A stretch of DNA of 64,000 bases, taken from assembly GCF_015732285.1 (NCBI RefSeq), contig NZ_WIQU01000069.1, positions 1 to 64,000 of the forward strand, in the 5' to 3' direction. The first letter of the stretch is position 1, and every line of letters begins with the position of its first letter. Source of the DNA: Pectinatus frisingensis. Its GTDB lineage: Bacteria > Bacillota > Negativicutes > Selenomonadales > Selenomonadaceae. Both the position numbers and the translations under genes were made by a program. This document shows positions 18,975 through 27,975 of this stretch, in pieces. The notes below the pieces were generated by a model that was given only the letters and a program-made list of their open reading frames with translations, was not told the DNA's origin and did not search any database.

Positions 18975-19853
18975 ATGAATATACGTAGATTTATTTACGC
19001 ATTTGCTTTAGTGGTTATTGTGCAGTGCGGCGTTTATTATTATATAGATAGAATAGTGCTGGCGCCAACAGAAAGCTTTCATATTGGAGATGGCAAACAG
19101 CAAACACTTAACTTAGCCGAAAATAATGACGGGAAGGTTTTTTATTCTTATGATAAACGTTATGCGGCTAAAGTAGAGGATGATAAGATAACAGTTTATG
19201 ATTCAAATGACAAAAATAAAAAAGCGGAACAGGTTGACCTGGCCGGAGCAAAAGTATCTTTTTTTGAGTGGCTGCCCGATAGAAATCTCGCTATTTTAGC
19301 TACATATGGACAAGATCCTGCCACAAGAAAATATGGTGTATATATAAGGCAATATAATCCATTGATGCCTGATCATAAAACAGCTGCACAGCTTAAGGAT
19401 GTTCCGGATAACAGTAAAATAGTTGATGCGGCATATTCTACAGCGACAAATGTGATATATATGAAGTTAAAAGTGGGGGAAGATCGTTATCGTATTTACC
19501 GTACTGATGCCAATTATGATACTCGCCGTATCTATGTTCAGGCTGAAAATATCGGCAAGATTGCTGTGTTTCCCGATAAGGATATTTTTTTATATGATAA
19601 TCTTAAGTCAGGAACGGTGTATATGTTGAATGGTACGAGCGGTGGCTGGCGGGTGATATCACCGACAGGAAAATTCCGTTTGATCGGTGCTGAAAATGAA
19701 AATATTTTTATTGCTAAATATGACGGGAATGACAGTAACTTGGTGATCGCGGCTTATCGCGGCCAATTAGGCATAGGTTTTCATAAGATCATGGCTTATG
19801 AAAAACCAGCTGATTTTTCTGATGTGACAATGGACAGTGTACGTAACATGTAA
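18975..19853 (+). CDS. Membrane-anchored protein of unknown function, partner of the 18018 glycosidase
   Basis: The 292-aa protein has an N-terminal membrane helix (FIYAFALVVIVQCGVYYYI). A long periplasmic region follows, with repeated short beta strands such as KVFYSYDKRYAAKVEDDKIT and NIFIAKYDGNDSNLVIAAY, compatible with a WD40/YncE-like propeller. No catalytic motif is seen and I cannot name a family. GGAGAGG precedes the ATG. It lies 9 bases after the glycosidase and ends just before a strong terminator, so the two form a short operon. Confidence 0.75.
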   Translation: MNIRRFIYAFALVVIVQCGVYYYIDRIVLAPTESFHIGDGKQQTLNLAENNDGKVFYSYDKRYAAKVEDDKITVYDSNDKNKKAEQVDLAGAKVSFFEWLPDRNLAILATYGQDPATRKYGVYIRQYNPLMPDHKTAAQLKDVPDNSKIVDAAYSTATNVIYMKLKVGEDRYRIYRTDANYDTRRIYVQAENIGKIAVFPDKDIFLYDNLKSGTVYMLNGTSGGWRVISPTGKFRLIGAENENIFIAKYDGNDSNLVIAAYRGQLGIGFHKIMAYEKPADFSDVTMDSVRNM

Positions 19854-19855
19854 AT

Positions 19856-19910
19856 AAAAAAACAGTTTAGCTGAATTTTATTAGTTCAAATTCAGCTAAA
19901 CTGTTTTTTT
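19856..19910. terminator. Bidirectional terminator between convergent genes
   Basis: Perfect 23-bp inverted repeat with A7 at the start and T7 at the end, 9-base loop. It serves the 18975 gene on the plus strand and the phytase gene on the minus strand. Confidence 0.92.
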
Positions 19911-19920
19911 ATTTAGCGGG

Positions 19921-20922
19921 TTATACTGTTGAATGGTTCTTCAGCCAGACTGACCAGATAGTTTTAAAATTATTGGTGTGGTTTGCCTGCACATATTGAT
20001 AAAATATTTTTATCATTGCTGCTTTTTCGTTGTAATATTTTGCTTTCCATTGTTTAGAAGAATCGGTTGTATTTATCGTATAAGCTGAGTAATTACCACC
20101 AATCAGGTATTGGCGATATAAAATATCTTTTAGCGGAATATCAGGATTACGCATCATATCAAACATTGCCATAAAAATAGTCGTTCTGCCTTGTCCTGCC
20201 TGACAATGAAAATGCAGCCAGACATCGGATGGCAAAGTTTTGTAAAAGTTTATAAATCTATCGATATTTTCTGCTGCCGGCCAGCAGTGATCAGTTGCTG
20301 TAATACGAAAGTAATGAAGACCAACTGCTTGAACCATTTCTTTTTCTGTCAGAGCTTGTCGGACAAATTCATTTTTGCTGGAACGTATTTGATCATATTT
20401 ATTTATTTTTGCAACAGTTATAGTTTTATACAAAGTGTTTTTAAGAGCAGAATGTTCTTCTTTGAGTATTGTTTGTCTTGTTTTTCCAATGTTAGCCCAA
20501 TTATGCTTTCCGTACCAGCTGACTGCATCACCGTTTATTATGCCATGACTTTCCTGACGCAGATCGATTATGTAAATAGGATTTTTGGTCTGCTGCTTTA
20601 AATAGGAAGCAAGTTGCTGAAATTCGCTATAAGAAGGTTGTGCACTACCAGATGCATTAAGGGTGTCAAGCCCAACTCGGCTGGGTTGATAGGCTGCATC
20701 TAATTGTTGTTTATATTTGGGGTCAATATCAGTAATAAAAGGATATTTGACTGTGCGGAATTTACCAGGAAGTTGGTTTTTATCTGGGTGATCAATTTTT
20801 AAAATTGTTTGTGCAGGAGCAATTTGGGGCAGAGGTGTTTTTTGGGCAGAAACACTTATGGGAAATGGCAGTAATATGGCTAGAAAGATTAATAACAATG
20901 ATATTATGTTTTTTCGTGGCAT
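19921..20922 (-). CDS. Exported PTP-like cysteine phytase (inositol polyphosphate phosphatase)
   Basis: Removes phosphate from phytate (inositol hexakisphosphate) by a protein-tyrosine-phosphatase mechanism. The 333-aa protein begins with a signal peptide (NIISLLLIFLAILLPFPISVSAQ). The P-loop is HCQAGQGRTT, with the nucleophile at about C240 and the invariant Arg six residues later. The upstream TDHCWP segment provides the expected general acid Asp. This is the layout of the Selenomonas ruminantium phytase group. The start is the ATG at 20922, with AAGGAG 8 bases upstream; an ATG at 20928 would be too close to it. Activity on phytate versus other phosphoesters is inferred from the family. Confidence 0.88.
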   Translation of the reverse strand: MPRKNIISLLLIFLAILLPFPISVSAQKTPLPQIAPAQTILKIDHPDKNQLPGKFRTVKYPFITDIDPKYKQQLDAAYQPSRVGLDTLNASGSAQPSYSEFQQLASYLKQQTKNPIYIIDLRQESHGIINGDAVSWYGKHNWANIGKTRQTILKEEHSALKNTLYKTITVAKINKYDQIRSSKNEFVRQALTEKEMVQAVGLHYFRITATDHCWPAAENIDRFINFYKTLPSDVWLHFHCQAGQGRTTIFMAMFDMMRNPDIPLKDILYRQYLIGGNYSAYTINTTDSSKQWKAKYYNEKAAMIKIFYQYVQANHTNNFKTIWSVWLKNHSTV

Positions 20923-21005
20923 ATGCATAGCTCCTTAAATAGTTAATTATTTGGAACACTTTTCGGTATTAGGAAAATAAAATTAATAACTAAAAGATAG
21001 TTTAT

Positions 21006-21039
21006 ATTATATATTTTTCTTTACAGCTGTAAAGAAAAA
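21006..21039 (-). promoter_or_regulatory. Phytase promoter overlapped by a perfect palindrome with a TACANNTGTA core
   Basis: On the minus strand TTTACA (21033-21028), a 16-base spacer and TATAAT (21011-21006) form the promoter. A 26-bp perfect palindrome without a loop covers 21014-21039 and includes the whole -35. Its centre TACAGCTGTA fits TACANNTGTA, the operator core of BlaI/MecI and CopY repressors. No such repressor gene is in the window. Confidence 0.6.
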
Positions 21040-21117
21040 CTTACTGGTATTTGTCAATTGATTATCATTGCTTTGTGAAAATGACAGTTAGGTTTTAAAT
21101 AAAATATCGATTTTAAA

Positions 21118-21147
21118 TTAACTGTATATGAGACTATGTGTTATAAT
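21118..21147 (+). promoter_or_regulatory. Possible promoter of the 21185 acetyltransferase gene
   Basis: TTAACT (21118-21123), an 18-base spacer and TATAAT (21142-21147), 38 bases before the ATG. The -35 match is weak. Confidence 0.45.
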
Positions 21148-21184
21148 CAAAAATATAAATATGCTGATGTGGAGTTGAAGATAG

Positions 21185-21721
21185 ATGACAGATAATGGAA
21201 AAATAATAAAAACAGGAAAAAGGTTACAGTTTCGGCAGGCACAAAAAGCTGATATGGATTATATAATGGAAGTGGAATATAAGCCGGATAATGCCAAATA
21301 TGTAATTCCCTATACCAGAGAAGTACATATGCAGACTCTTAATACAAAAGATGCGACACATCTTATCATTGAAACTATTGATACCAAACAAAAAGTTGGT
21401 TTTTTAATGATAGCAGGGTTGGATAATACGTCTAAGGAAATTGAATTTACTCGGATTATACTTGACGAAAAAGGAAAAGGCTATGGGCATGAAACATTGC
21501 AAATGCTTAAATCATGGGCTTTTGATGATTTGAAATTCCACCGGGCTTGGTTAGATTGTAAAGATTATAATGCCAGGGCGTTGCATGTGTATGAATCAGA
21601 AGGACTTGTCAGGGAAGGCTTTATTAGAGAAACAATTCTCACTGACGGAGTATATGAAAATTTAGTGATATTGGGGATACTTGACCGGGAATATTTTGCG
21701 CAGCAGAAAAATGATTTATAA
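21185..21721 (+). CDS. GNAT family N-acetyltransferase
   Basis: Transfers an acetyl group from acetyl-CoA to an unknown amine. The 178-aa protein has the GNAT fold pattern: an N-terminal LQFRQAQKADMDYIMEVE strand-helix, the acetyl-CoA loop DEKGKGYGHETLQML at about residues 98-112, and the C-terminal NARALHVYESEGLVREGFIRE typical of RimJ/RimL-like members. GGAG lies 10 bases upstream of the ATG. It is divergent from the phytase gene; no functional link is evident. Confidence 0.82.
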   Translation: MTDNGKIIKTGKRLQFRQAQKADMDYIMEVEYKPDNAKYVIPYTREVHMQTLNTKDATHLIIETIDTKQKVGFLMIAGLDNTSKEIEFTRIILDEKGKGYGHETLQMLKSWAFDDLKFHRAWLDCKDYNARALHVYESEGLVREGFIRETILTDGVYENLVILGILDREYFAQQKNDL

Positions 21722-21799
21722 AAATTTATAAATAATGATAGATGAGAGAAAAAACTTACATTTTAATCAATGCTTTATTCGAAAGATGCTGAATATATA

Positions 21800-21828
21800 T
21801 TGATAATGTCACTATAATATTATATAGT
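21800..21828 (+). promoter_or_regulatory. Promoter of the second mreB and the flagellar genes
   Basis: TTGATA (21800-21805), a 17-base spacer and TATAGT (21823-21828), 40 bases before the start at 21868. Confidence 0.65.
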
Positions 21829-21867
21829 AATAAACATGTAGCACTTTTAGTTTTGGGAGGAATTTTG

Positions 21868-22881
21868 ATGTTTAGCATGGTTAGAGATATTGGCATTGAT
21901 TTGGGGACTGCCAATGTTTTGATATATGTAAAGGGAAAGGGAATAGTCTTACGTGAACCATCTGTAGTTGCCGTTGACAGGGACAGTGACAGAATCCTTG
22001 AGATAGGCTCGGCAGCAAGAAAAATGATTGGCCGTACTCCAGGGAACATTGTGGCGATAAGGCCGTTGCGTGACGGCGTGATTGCTGATTATGATATAAC
22101 GGAAAAGATGATCCAATATTTTATTGAAAAAGTTGTCGGACACAGTTTTTTTTCTAAACCGCGTATTATGATATGTGTACCATCTAAAGTTACCACTGTT
22201 GAAAAAAGAGCGGTAAGACAGGCTGCAAGACAAGCAGGTGCATCAACCGCTTATCTTATAGAAGAACCGATGGCGGCAGCATTGGGAGTCGGTATAGATG
22301 TTTCAGAACCGCAGGGTTCAATGGTAGTTGATATTGGCGGTGGAACAACTGATGTCGCTGTTATAAGTCTCGGCGGTGTAGTTGTCAGCGAGTCGTTGCG
22401 AGTGGCCGGAGATAAGTTTGATGAAGCAATAATTAAGTCTATTAAAGTTAATCATAATGTGATGATCGGTGAACGTACGGCGGAAAATATAAAAATAGAA
22501 GTAGGTGCAGCAGTAAAGGGAGAACGCAGTGTCGAAATGGAGTACCGCGGCAGAGATTTATTAAGCGGCCTGCCAAAGGTGATTAAATTGACCTCTGACG
22601 AAATTGCTGAAGCGTTAAAGGATTCTGTTTCATCAATAGTGCAATGTGTGAAAAAGACTTTGGAGAATACTCCGCCGGAACTTGCTTCTGATATAATAGA
22701 TCATGGTATTGTGATGACAGGCGGTGGTTCAATGCTGTACGGACTTGACAAGCTTATACAAAAAGAAACGGCAATTCCAACGTATCTGGCAGAAAATCCA
22801 CTTTCCTGTGTTGCCCTTGGTACTGGAAAAGCTTTAGAATGTATAGACAAATTAGGAAAAGAGCATGATCGTGATATTTAA
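21868..22881 (+). CDS. Second MreB-family actin (Mbl-like)
   Basis: The 337-aa protein has the same nucleotide-binding motifs as the first copy ([30 protein letters not shown]) but clearly different flanking residues. I use the ATG at 21868, which follows GGGAGG by 7 bases. Its position just before two flagellar rod genes matches mbl-flhO-flhP in Bacillus, so it is best seen as the Mbl-type paralogue. It would guide lateral wall growth alongside the copy at 7100; the division of labour is unknown. Confidence 0.9.
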   Translation: MFSMVRDIGIDLGTANVLIYVKGKGIVLREPSVVAVDRDSDRILEIGSAARKMIGRTPGNIVAIRPLRDGVIADYDITEKMIQYFIEKVVGHSFFSKPRIMICVPSKVTTVEKRAVRQAARQAGASTAYLIEEPMAAALGVGIDVSEPQGSMVVDIGGGTTDVAVISLGGVVVSESLRVAGDKFDEAIIKSIKVNHNVMIGERTAENIKIEVGAAVKGERSVEMEYRGRDLLSGLPKVIKLTSDEIAEALKDSVSSIVQCVKKTLENTPPELASDIIDHGIVMTGGGSMLYGLDKLIQKETAIPTYLAENPLSCVALGTGKALECIDKLGKEHDRDI

Positions 22882-22977
22882 TAAATTTGTTAAAGGATAG
22901 TACTTATTTTTAGCGAATATGATATATATTGTTATTTGTATATTGGTAATTGTAAGGTATGATTTGGGAGTGATAAA

Positions 22978-23823
22978 ATGCTGCGGGGATTGTACACGGC
23001 TGCTGCAGGAATGATGACTGAACAGATACGGACTGATACGATAGCCAATAATTTGGCTAATGTAAACACCACCGGCTATAAAAAGGATGAGGCCGTAAGT
23101 GAAGAGTTTGAGTCGGTATTATTGCGGCGGATCAATGATGATGAAACAGGACAGGGAAATATCAGTGATCTGCAAAATATTGATACAGCCAGGAATTACT
23201 TGCTGAAAGGAACGGTAGCAGCTGATAATGGCAGCGGTGCACCGGTGATCGGTTCGTTAGGTCGTGGTGCAAAAATTGCGGAAATTGCGGTGATACGTGA
23301 TCAAGGCGCTCTTGAAAATACTGGTAATAAATTAGATTTGGCATTGACTGGCGACGGTTATTTTGCTGTTAATACACCTCAGGGAGTACGCTATACACGT
23401 GATGGCAATTTTTACCGGTCTGCAGCAGGACAGCTGGTTACGGCTAATAATCAGGCGGTATTGGGAACAAATGGCAGTGCGATAAACTTGCCCCCGGATA
23501 CGGCAGATATAAATATCGGCAGTGATGGAACGGTGAATGCAGGCGGGCAGGATGTCGGACAAATTCAGGTAGTTAATTTTGCTGATCGCAGGGCACTAAT
23601 CAAAGAAGGAAATAATCTGTATTATCCGCAGAATGGTGCCAGACCACAGGCTGCAAATGCTTCAATACAACAAGGCTTCCTTGAAAGATCCAATGTCAAT
23701 GTAGCCAAGGAAATGGTTGAACTAATTAATAATTACCGTACGTATGAGGCTGATTCCAAGGCATTGACCACACAGGATTCTCTTTTGGATAAGGCAGTCA
23801 ATGATGTAGGACGGGTTTCATAG
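22978..23823 (+). CDS. flgF: Flagellar basal-body rod protein, FlgF/FlhO-like
   Basis: The 281-aa protein carries the N-terminal flagellar motif (MLRGLYTAAAGMM, then [13 protein letters not shown]) and the C-terminal coiled region (NVNVAKEMVELINNYRTYEADSK) that assemble in the rod. The central domain includes GDGYFAVNTPQGVRYTRDGNF. FlgF and FlgG are close relatives; as the first of two it is named FlgF-like (FlhO in Bacillus). GGGAG is 7 bases before the ATG. It is followed by flgG after 50 bases. Confidence 0.87.
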   Translation: MLRGLYTAAAGMMTEQIRTDTIANNLANVNTTGYKKDEAVSEEFESVLLRRINDDETGQGNISDLQNIDTARNYLLKGTVAADNGSGAPVIGSLGRGAKIAEIAVIRDQGALENTGNKLDLALTGDGYFAVNTPQGVRYTRDGNFYRSAAGQLVTANNQAVLGTNGSAINLPPDTADINIGSDGTVNAGGQDVGQIQVVNFADRRALIKEGNNLYYPQNGARPQAANASIQQGFLERSNVNVAKEMVELINNYRTYEADSKALTTQDSLLDKAVNDVGRVS

Positions 23824-23873
23824 AATATGGCTGAGAATAATGAAATGATGTAATTGAAAGGAGTCTTATAACT

Positions 23874-24668
23874 ATGATGAGGGCACTTTGGACTGCTGCT
23901 ACCGGTATGACTACACAGCAGCAAAACATGGATGTTATTTCTAATAATTTAGCCAATGTTAATACTACAGGGTATAAAAAACAACGTGCTGAATTTCAGG
24001 ATCTTATATATCAGACATTGCGTCAACCAGGTTCCACCAGCGGCCCGGGCACAACTTATCCGGCGGCAATGCAGGCTGGCCATGGAGCTCGTTTATCTGC
24101 CACTAACAGAATTTTTACACAGGGAAATTATCAATCAACAGGCAATCCTACTGATATGGTAATCGATGGTGACGGCTTTTTTCAGGTTACGATGCCGGAT
24201 GGGACCATTGGGTATACACGTGACGGTTCGTTTAAACTAGATGAAACACGGCGCATGGTTACATCGGATGGTTATCCCCTGGAGCCAGAAATAACTATTC
24301 CTGAAAATGCACCGTCTGACTCAATAACCATTGGCAGTGATGGAACAGTATCGGCCACACCGGCTGGGCAGAATACACCGGAAGAAGTTGGGCAGATTAC
24401 AATAGTGAGATTTGTTAATCCGGCAGGATTATCAGCTCAGGGGAAAAATATTTTTTATCAGACAAGTGCATCAGGTGATCCAATTGAAAATAATCCGGGT
24501 GAAGATGGAGCGGGAACTATAACGCAGGGTTATCTTGAAATGTCCAATGTACAGGTAGCTGATGAAATGGTTAACATGATTGTTGCTCAGCGAGCTTATG
24601 AATCAAATGCCAAGGCTATAACAACATGTGACTCTATGCTGGAAATAGCAAATGGATTGAAACGCTGA
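23874..24668 (+). CDS. flgG: Flagellar distal rod protein FlgG
   Basis: Forms the distal rod that passes through the peptidoglycan and outer membrane rings. The 264-aa length matches FlgG. Motifs are [11 protein letters not shown] at the start, [21 protein letters not shown], the central [20 protein letters not shown] and the C-terminal [26 protein letters not shown] lies 10 bases upstream. The ring genes follow. Confidence 0.95.
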   Translation: MMRALWTAATGMTTQQQNMDVISNNLANVNTTGYKKQRAEFQDLIYQTLRQPGSTSGPGTTYPAAMQAGHGARLSATNRIFTQGNYQSTGNPTDMVIDGDGFFQVTMPDGTIGYTRDGSFKLDETRRMVTSDGYPLEPEITIPENAPSDSITIGSDGTVSATPAGQNTPEEVGQITIVRFVNPAGLSAQGKNIFYQTSASGDPIENNPGEDGAGTITQGYLEMSNVQVADEMVNMIVAQRAYESNAKAITTCDSMLEIANGLKR

Positions 24669-24682
24669 TAGGATCATTTGAG

Positions 24683-25660
24683 ATGATGAAAAAAGTTGTA
24701 ATATTGGCGGCAGTTTTTTTCTCCTTGATGATTTCATTATCATATGCGGCCGCACCAGCCTGGGTAGTTATTCACGATACAGGATTGGTATGGGGGGAAG
24801 ATATCCTCCTGGGATCGATTGCTGACATTAGTTGCGCTGATGAGCAACGGCGGCAGCAGTTGATAAATATGAAATTGGGTATTATGAATAAACCGGGCAG
24901 TGTAAGAACCTTGTCGGCATATGTATTGAGATTAAGAATACAGTCATCAGGTATAGACAGTAGTGATATAACATGGTCAGTACCTGATGCTGTGACAATA
25001 ACACGGGCGTCTCAGACCGTGTCGTCGGATCAGATCATTGCAACAGCTCAGTCCAAAATAAAAGAAACGATGGAACAAAACGGGGAGCAGCGTAGTTGGA
25101 CGTTTGATGTACTGACACCTCCGTCAGATACGGTAGTGCCACCGGGACAGCTTACTTTTGATGCGCAAATTCCTTATGGAATAAAATATACAGTGCCTAC
25201 TGTTGTATATGTGGATTTAAATGTAAAAGGGCAAACGACAGCACGGGTGTTATGCCGGTTTCAGCTGCACGTAATGGATGAAGTCGCAGTCGCTGCAAGA
25301 GCTGTACGAGCTAATACCCCGCTGACTGAACAAGATGTTCGTATAGAAAAAAAAGAAGTCGGACCCGTGGTAACGGATTATGTATTTGATTTGAATAAAG
25401 CTGTTGGAAGAATGTCCCGATATCCGCTTAAGCCGGGTGATTTATTACGCGAAAGTTTTTTAACAAAACCTATTTTGATAAAACGAGGAGCACTGGTTCA
25501 TATAGTTGCTAATAAAAATGGTTTAAACGTTCAAACGGATGGGCTTGCGATGGCCGACGGCGGTAAGGATGATTTTATTCAAGTGAAAAATACGGTGACA
25601 GGAACTATTGTAAACGGAAAAGTAGTCGATGAAAATACGGTTGAAGTCCAATTGGATTAG
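24683..25660 (+). CDS. flgA: Flagellar P-ring assembly chaperone FlgA
   Basis: Periplasmic chaperone needed to assemble the P-ring from FlgI. The 325-aa protein has a signal peptide (VVILAAVFFSLMISLSYAAA) and a C-terminal SAF domain (AARAVRANTPLTEQDVRIEK through the GRMSRYPLKPGDLLRE segment, ending NTVEVQLD). AGGA precedes the ATG. Presence of FlgA confirms a Gram-negative type flagellum. Confidence 0.92.
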   Translation: MMKKVVILAAVFFSLMISLSYAAAPAWVVIHDTGLVWGEDILLGSIADISCADEQRRQQLINMKLGIMNKPGSVRTLSAYVLRLRIQSSGIDSSDITWSVPDAVTITRASQTVSSDQIIATAQSKIKETMEQNGEQRSWTFDVLTPPSDTVVPPGQLTFDAQIPYGIKYTVPTVVYVDLNVKGQTTARVLCRFQLHVMDEVAVAARAVRANTPLTEQDVRIEKKEVGPVVTDYVFDLNKAVGRMSRYPLKPGDLLRESFLTKPILIKRGALVHIVANKNGLNVQTDGLAMADGGKDDFIQVKNTVTGTIVNGKVVDENTVEVQLD

Positions 25661-25685
25661 TGATTTATGAAGCGTGGGTGATATA

Positions 25686-26285
25686 ATGAAATTTAAGCAG
25701 ATTATAATAATGAGCCTATTTGTCTGCATAATAACTGTTTATTGGCAGACTGGCGGACAGGCGCAGTCCTTGTGGGCGGAAACACAAACGGGCTCGTCGA
25801 TGAATCTTTTTGCTGATCATAAGGCGCATAATATCGGTGATACATTGACTATTATCATCAGTGAATCATCGTCTACTAATACAACGAAATCAATGAGTAA
25901 TGGCAAATCGGGCAGTAATTCATTGGGGGCCGGTGCAGGTATATTCAGTTTTTTGGCACAGGCCAGTGCCAATCAATCAGATAGTTTTAAAGCCAACGGC
26001 TCATCAAAGGATACAAATAGTGTCAATGGCAAGATAACAGTTACGGTTGTTGATGTAAAACCTAATGGAAATATGTTAGTTGAGGGAACACAGTCAATTT
26101 GGCAGAATAAAGATGAACATAAAATAACTTTAAATGGCGTAGTGCGTCCTGATGATGTTACATATGATAATACGGTACCATCTTATTTGGTGGCTGATGC
26201 CACATTGAAATTTGATGGTAAGGGCCCATTGAATGCAAAACAAAGACAGGGTATTTTGACACAAATACTTAATATACTCTTTTAA
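25686..26285 (+). CDS. flgH: Flagellar L-ring protein FlgH
   Basis: Outer-membrane ring of the flagellum. The protein is 199 aa from the ATG at 25686. It has the FlgH core SLWAETQTGSSMNLFADHKAHNIGDTLTIIISE and the C-terminal GKGPLNAKQRQGILTQ region. The signal segment ends near GGQAQS. In most FlgH proteins the mature chain starts at a lipidated Cys; the only early Cys here (LFVC at about residue 13) is inside the hydrophobic core and is not a good lipobox. GGTGA is just upstream. Confidence 0.93.
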   Translation: MKFKQIIIMSLFVCIITVYWQTGGQAQSLWAETQTGSSMNLFADHKAHNIGDTLTIIISESSSTNTTKSMSNGKSGSNSLGAGAGIFSFLAQASANQSDSFKANGSSKDTNSVNGKITVTVVDVKPNGNMLVEGTQSIWQNKDEHKITLNGVVRPDDVTYDNTVPSYLVADATLKFDGKGPLNAKQRQGILTQILNILF

Positions 26286-26308
26286 TTGTAAAGATAAGAG
26301 GAGAATAA

Positions 26309-27418
26309 ATGCGTAATATATTAAGGCCTTTGAGCTTGCTGGCAGTGTTTTGCATATTGACATTCGCAGGGAGCATTGCTTTGGCAGCAGATGTATCTGC
26401 TGCCAGAATAAAGGATATAGCTAAAGTTGAGGGAGTAAGATCAAACCAATTAGTCGGATATGGATTGGTAGTCGGACTGCAAGGCAGCGGAGATACCAAT
26501 AAGACCTTGGAAACACTCAGCTCAGTGGCCAATATGCTGAAGAGTTTCGGTGTAAGTGTTGACACGGCAACCTTAAAGACAAAAAATGTTGCAGCTGTTA
26601 TGGTGACAGCAACATTGCCACCATTTGCCCATGCCGGTGATAACATTGATTTTACAGCATCATCCATGGGTGATGCCAAAAGCTTATCCGGCGGAGTGCT
26701 TTTACAGACACCGTTAAAAGCCGGTAATGGACAGGTTTATGCTGTGGCGCAGGGGCCAATAGCCACCGGTGGTTATTCTGCATCAGGGCGGAGCAAGAAT
26801 ATTACTACGGTCGGTACTGCCAGTAATGGCGCGATTGTTGAACAGACGGTAGAAGATACGCTGGGGCAAAATGGCAATATATCATTTTCATTAGATAATG
26901 CTGATTTTTCAACGGCATCACGTATTGCCGGGGCAATAAATGCTAATTTTGGCGGAATTGCATCAGCTGCCAGCCCGGGACGTGTTGATGTTACGATACC
27001 ATCTTATTATCGTAATAATATCGTTGGATTTGTATCTGATATAGAAAACTTATCAGTTGTACCAGATTCTCCGGCAAAAGTTGTCGTTAATGAACGTACG
27101 GGAACTATTGTGATGGGAGGAAATATAAGTGTTGATAAAGTGGCGATTGCGCAGGGTGGTCTCAGCATAAGCATTGATAAAACAACAGATGTGTATCAGC
27201 CATCCCCTTATAGCATGGGGAATACAATAGTCACTAAAAATACTAATACCAAGGTCAATGAACAAAAAGCCAATACAATAGTGCTTAACGCAACGGCCAG
27301 TGTGAATGATGTAGTAGGGGCCTTGAATGCTGTCGGTGCCACACCAAGGGATATTATCGCAATTTTGCAGGCAATGAAGACATCGGGTGCATTGCACGCG
27401 GATTTACAAGTAATTTGA
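26309..27418 (+). CDS. flgI: Flagellar P-ring protein FlgI
   Basis: Forms the ring in the peptidoglycan layer around the rod. The 369-aa protein has a signal peptide (LSLLAVFCILTFAGSIALAA) and family blocks RIKDIAKVEGVRSNQLVGYG, LVVGLQGSGDTNK and the C-terminal RDIIAILQAMKTSGALHADLQVI. AGAGGAG lies upstream of the ATG. It is placed between flgH and flgJ, as in enterobacteria. Confidence 0.97.
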   Translation: MRNILRPLSLLAVFCILTFAGSIALAADVSAARIKDIAKVEGVRSNQLVGYGLVVGLQGSGDTNKTLETLSSVANMLKSFGVSVDTATLKTKNVAAVMVTATLPPFAHAGDNIDFTASSMGDAKSLSGGVLLQTPLKAGNGQVYAVAQGPIATGGYSASGRSKNITTVGTASNGAIVEQTVEDTLGQNGNISFSLDNADFSTASRIAGAINANFGGIASAASPGRVDVTIPSYYRNNIVGFVSDIENLSVVPDSPAKVVVNERTGTIVMGGNISVDKVAIAQGGLSISIDKTTDVYQPSPYSMGNTIVTKNTNTKVNEQKANTIVLNATASVNDVVGALNAVGATPRDIIAILQAMKTSGALHADLQVI

Positions 27419-27439
27419 TTTTTGTTAAAGGAGAAAAAT

Positions 27440-27850
27440 ATGGAATCAGTGAATCCACTCACAGCATCACCGGCAATGGAACAGGCCAATCAAATGCAGG
27501 AAGCGGCTCAGTTGAAAAAAACGAGTGAGGCTTTGAAAGAAAGTGCTGTGGATAAATCTTCTGATACAGCTAAAAGTGATGCTAAACTTAAGGATGCATG
27601 TAAACAGTTTGAGGCGGTATTTCTTGATTTAATGTATAAACAGATGCGCGATACTGTACCTAAGGATTCACTTTTAGGCGATTCCAATGCTGATAATATT
27701 TTGCGCTCCATGCATGATACGGAAATGACAAAAAATATTGCTGAAGCTGGCGGTGTAGGATTGGCCGACATGCTTTATCGACAGATAAAAGAACAAGATG
27801 TAAAACCACCTTTGCCAATTGCGGCAAATGCCTATAAAAAACAAGCGTAG
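27440..27850 (+). CDS. flgJ: FlgJ-type rod-binding protein without muramidase domain
   Basis: The 136-aa protein holds only the rod-binding domain (PF10135). A low-complexity N-terminus is followed by KDACKQFEAVFLDLMYKQMRD and EMTKNIAEAGGVGLADMLYRQI. The peptidoglycan hydrolase half of enterobacterial FlgJ is absent, so a separate enzyme must open the wall. The ATG at 27440 has AAAGGAG 6 bases upstream; the reading frame from 27422 contains that site. Confidence 0.88.
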   Translation: MESVNPLTASPAMEQANQMQEAAQLKKTSEALKESAVDKSSDTAKSDAKLKDACKQFEAVFLDLMYKQMRDTVPKDSLLGDSNADNILRSMHDTEMTKNIAEAGGVGLADMLYRQIKEQDVKPPLPIAANAYKKQA

Positions 27851-27857
27851 TTGCTAT

Positions 27858-27950
27858 TAAAGAGGCTGTTGCAGATATGTTTATCAGTTGAAATATTGTG
27901 CTTGGTTTCAGCTGTAGATAGATTATTTTGCAATAGTCTCTTTTAATTTT
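27858..27950 (+). terminator. Long imperfect hairpin after flgJ
   Basis: TAAAGAGGCTGTTGCA (27858-27873) pairs, with G-U wobbles, with TGCAATAGTCTCTTTTA (27929-27945). Inside, CAGTTGAAA pairs with TTTCAGCTG. A T-rich run follows (TTTTAATTTT). It probably ends the flagellar transcript; its size also recalls a repetitive palindromic element. Confidence 0.6.
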
Positions 27951-27975
27951 GTTGATGAGGGAGACTATAAGACAA

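Noticed and set aside
20191-20601. Plus-strand 136-codon frame
   Set aside because: Antisense to the phytase gene, Cys/Phe-rich shadow.
22896-22930. Possible sigma-28 promoter (TAAA then GCGAATAT) before flgF
   Set aside because: The spacing is 18 bases, while sigma-28 promoters need about 15-16, and the -10 is a poor match.
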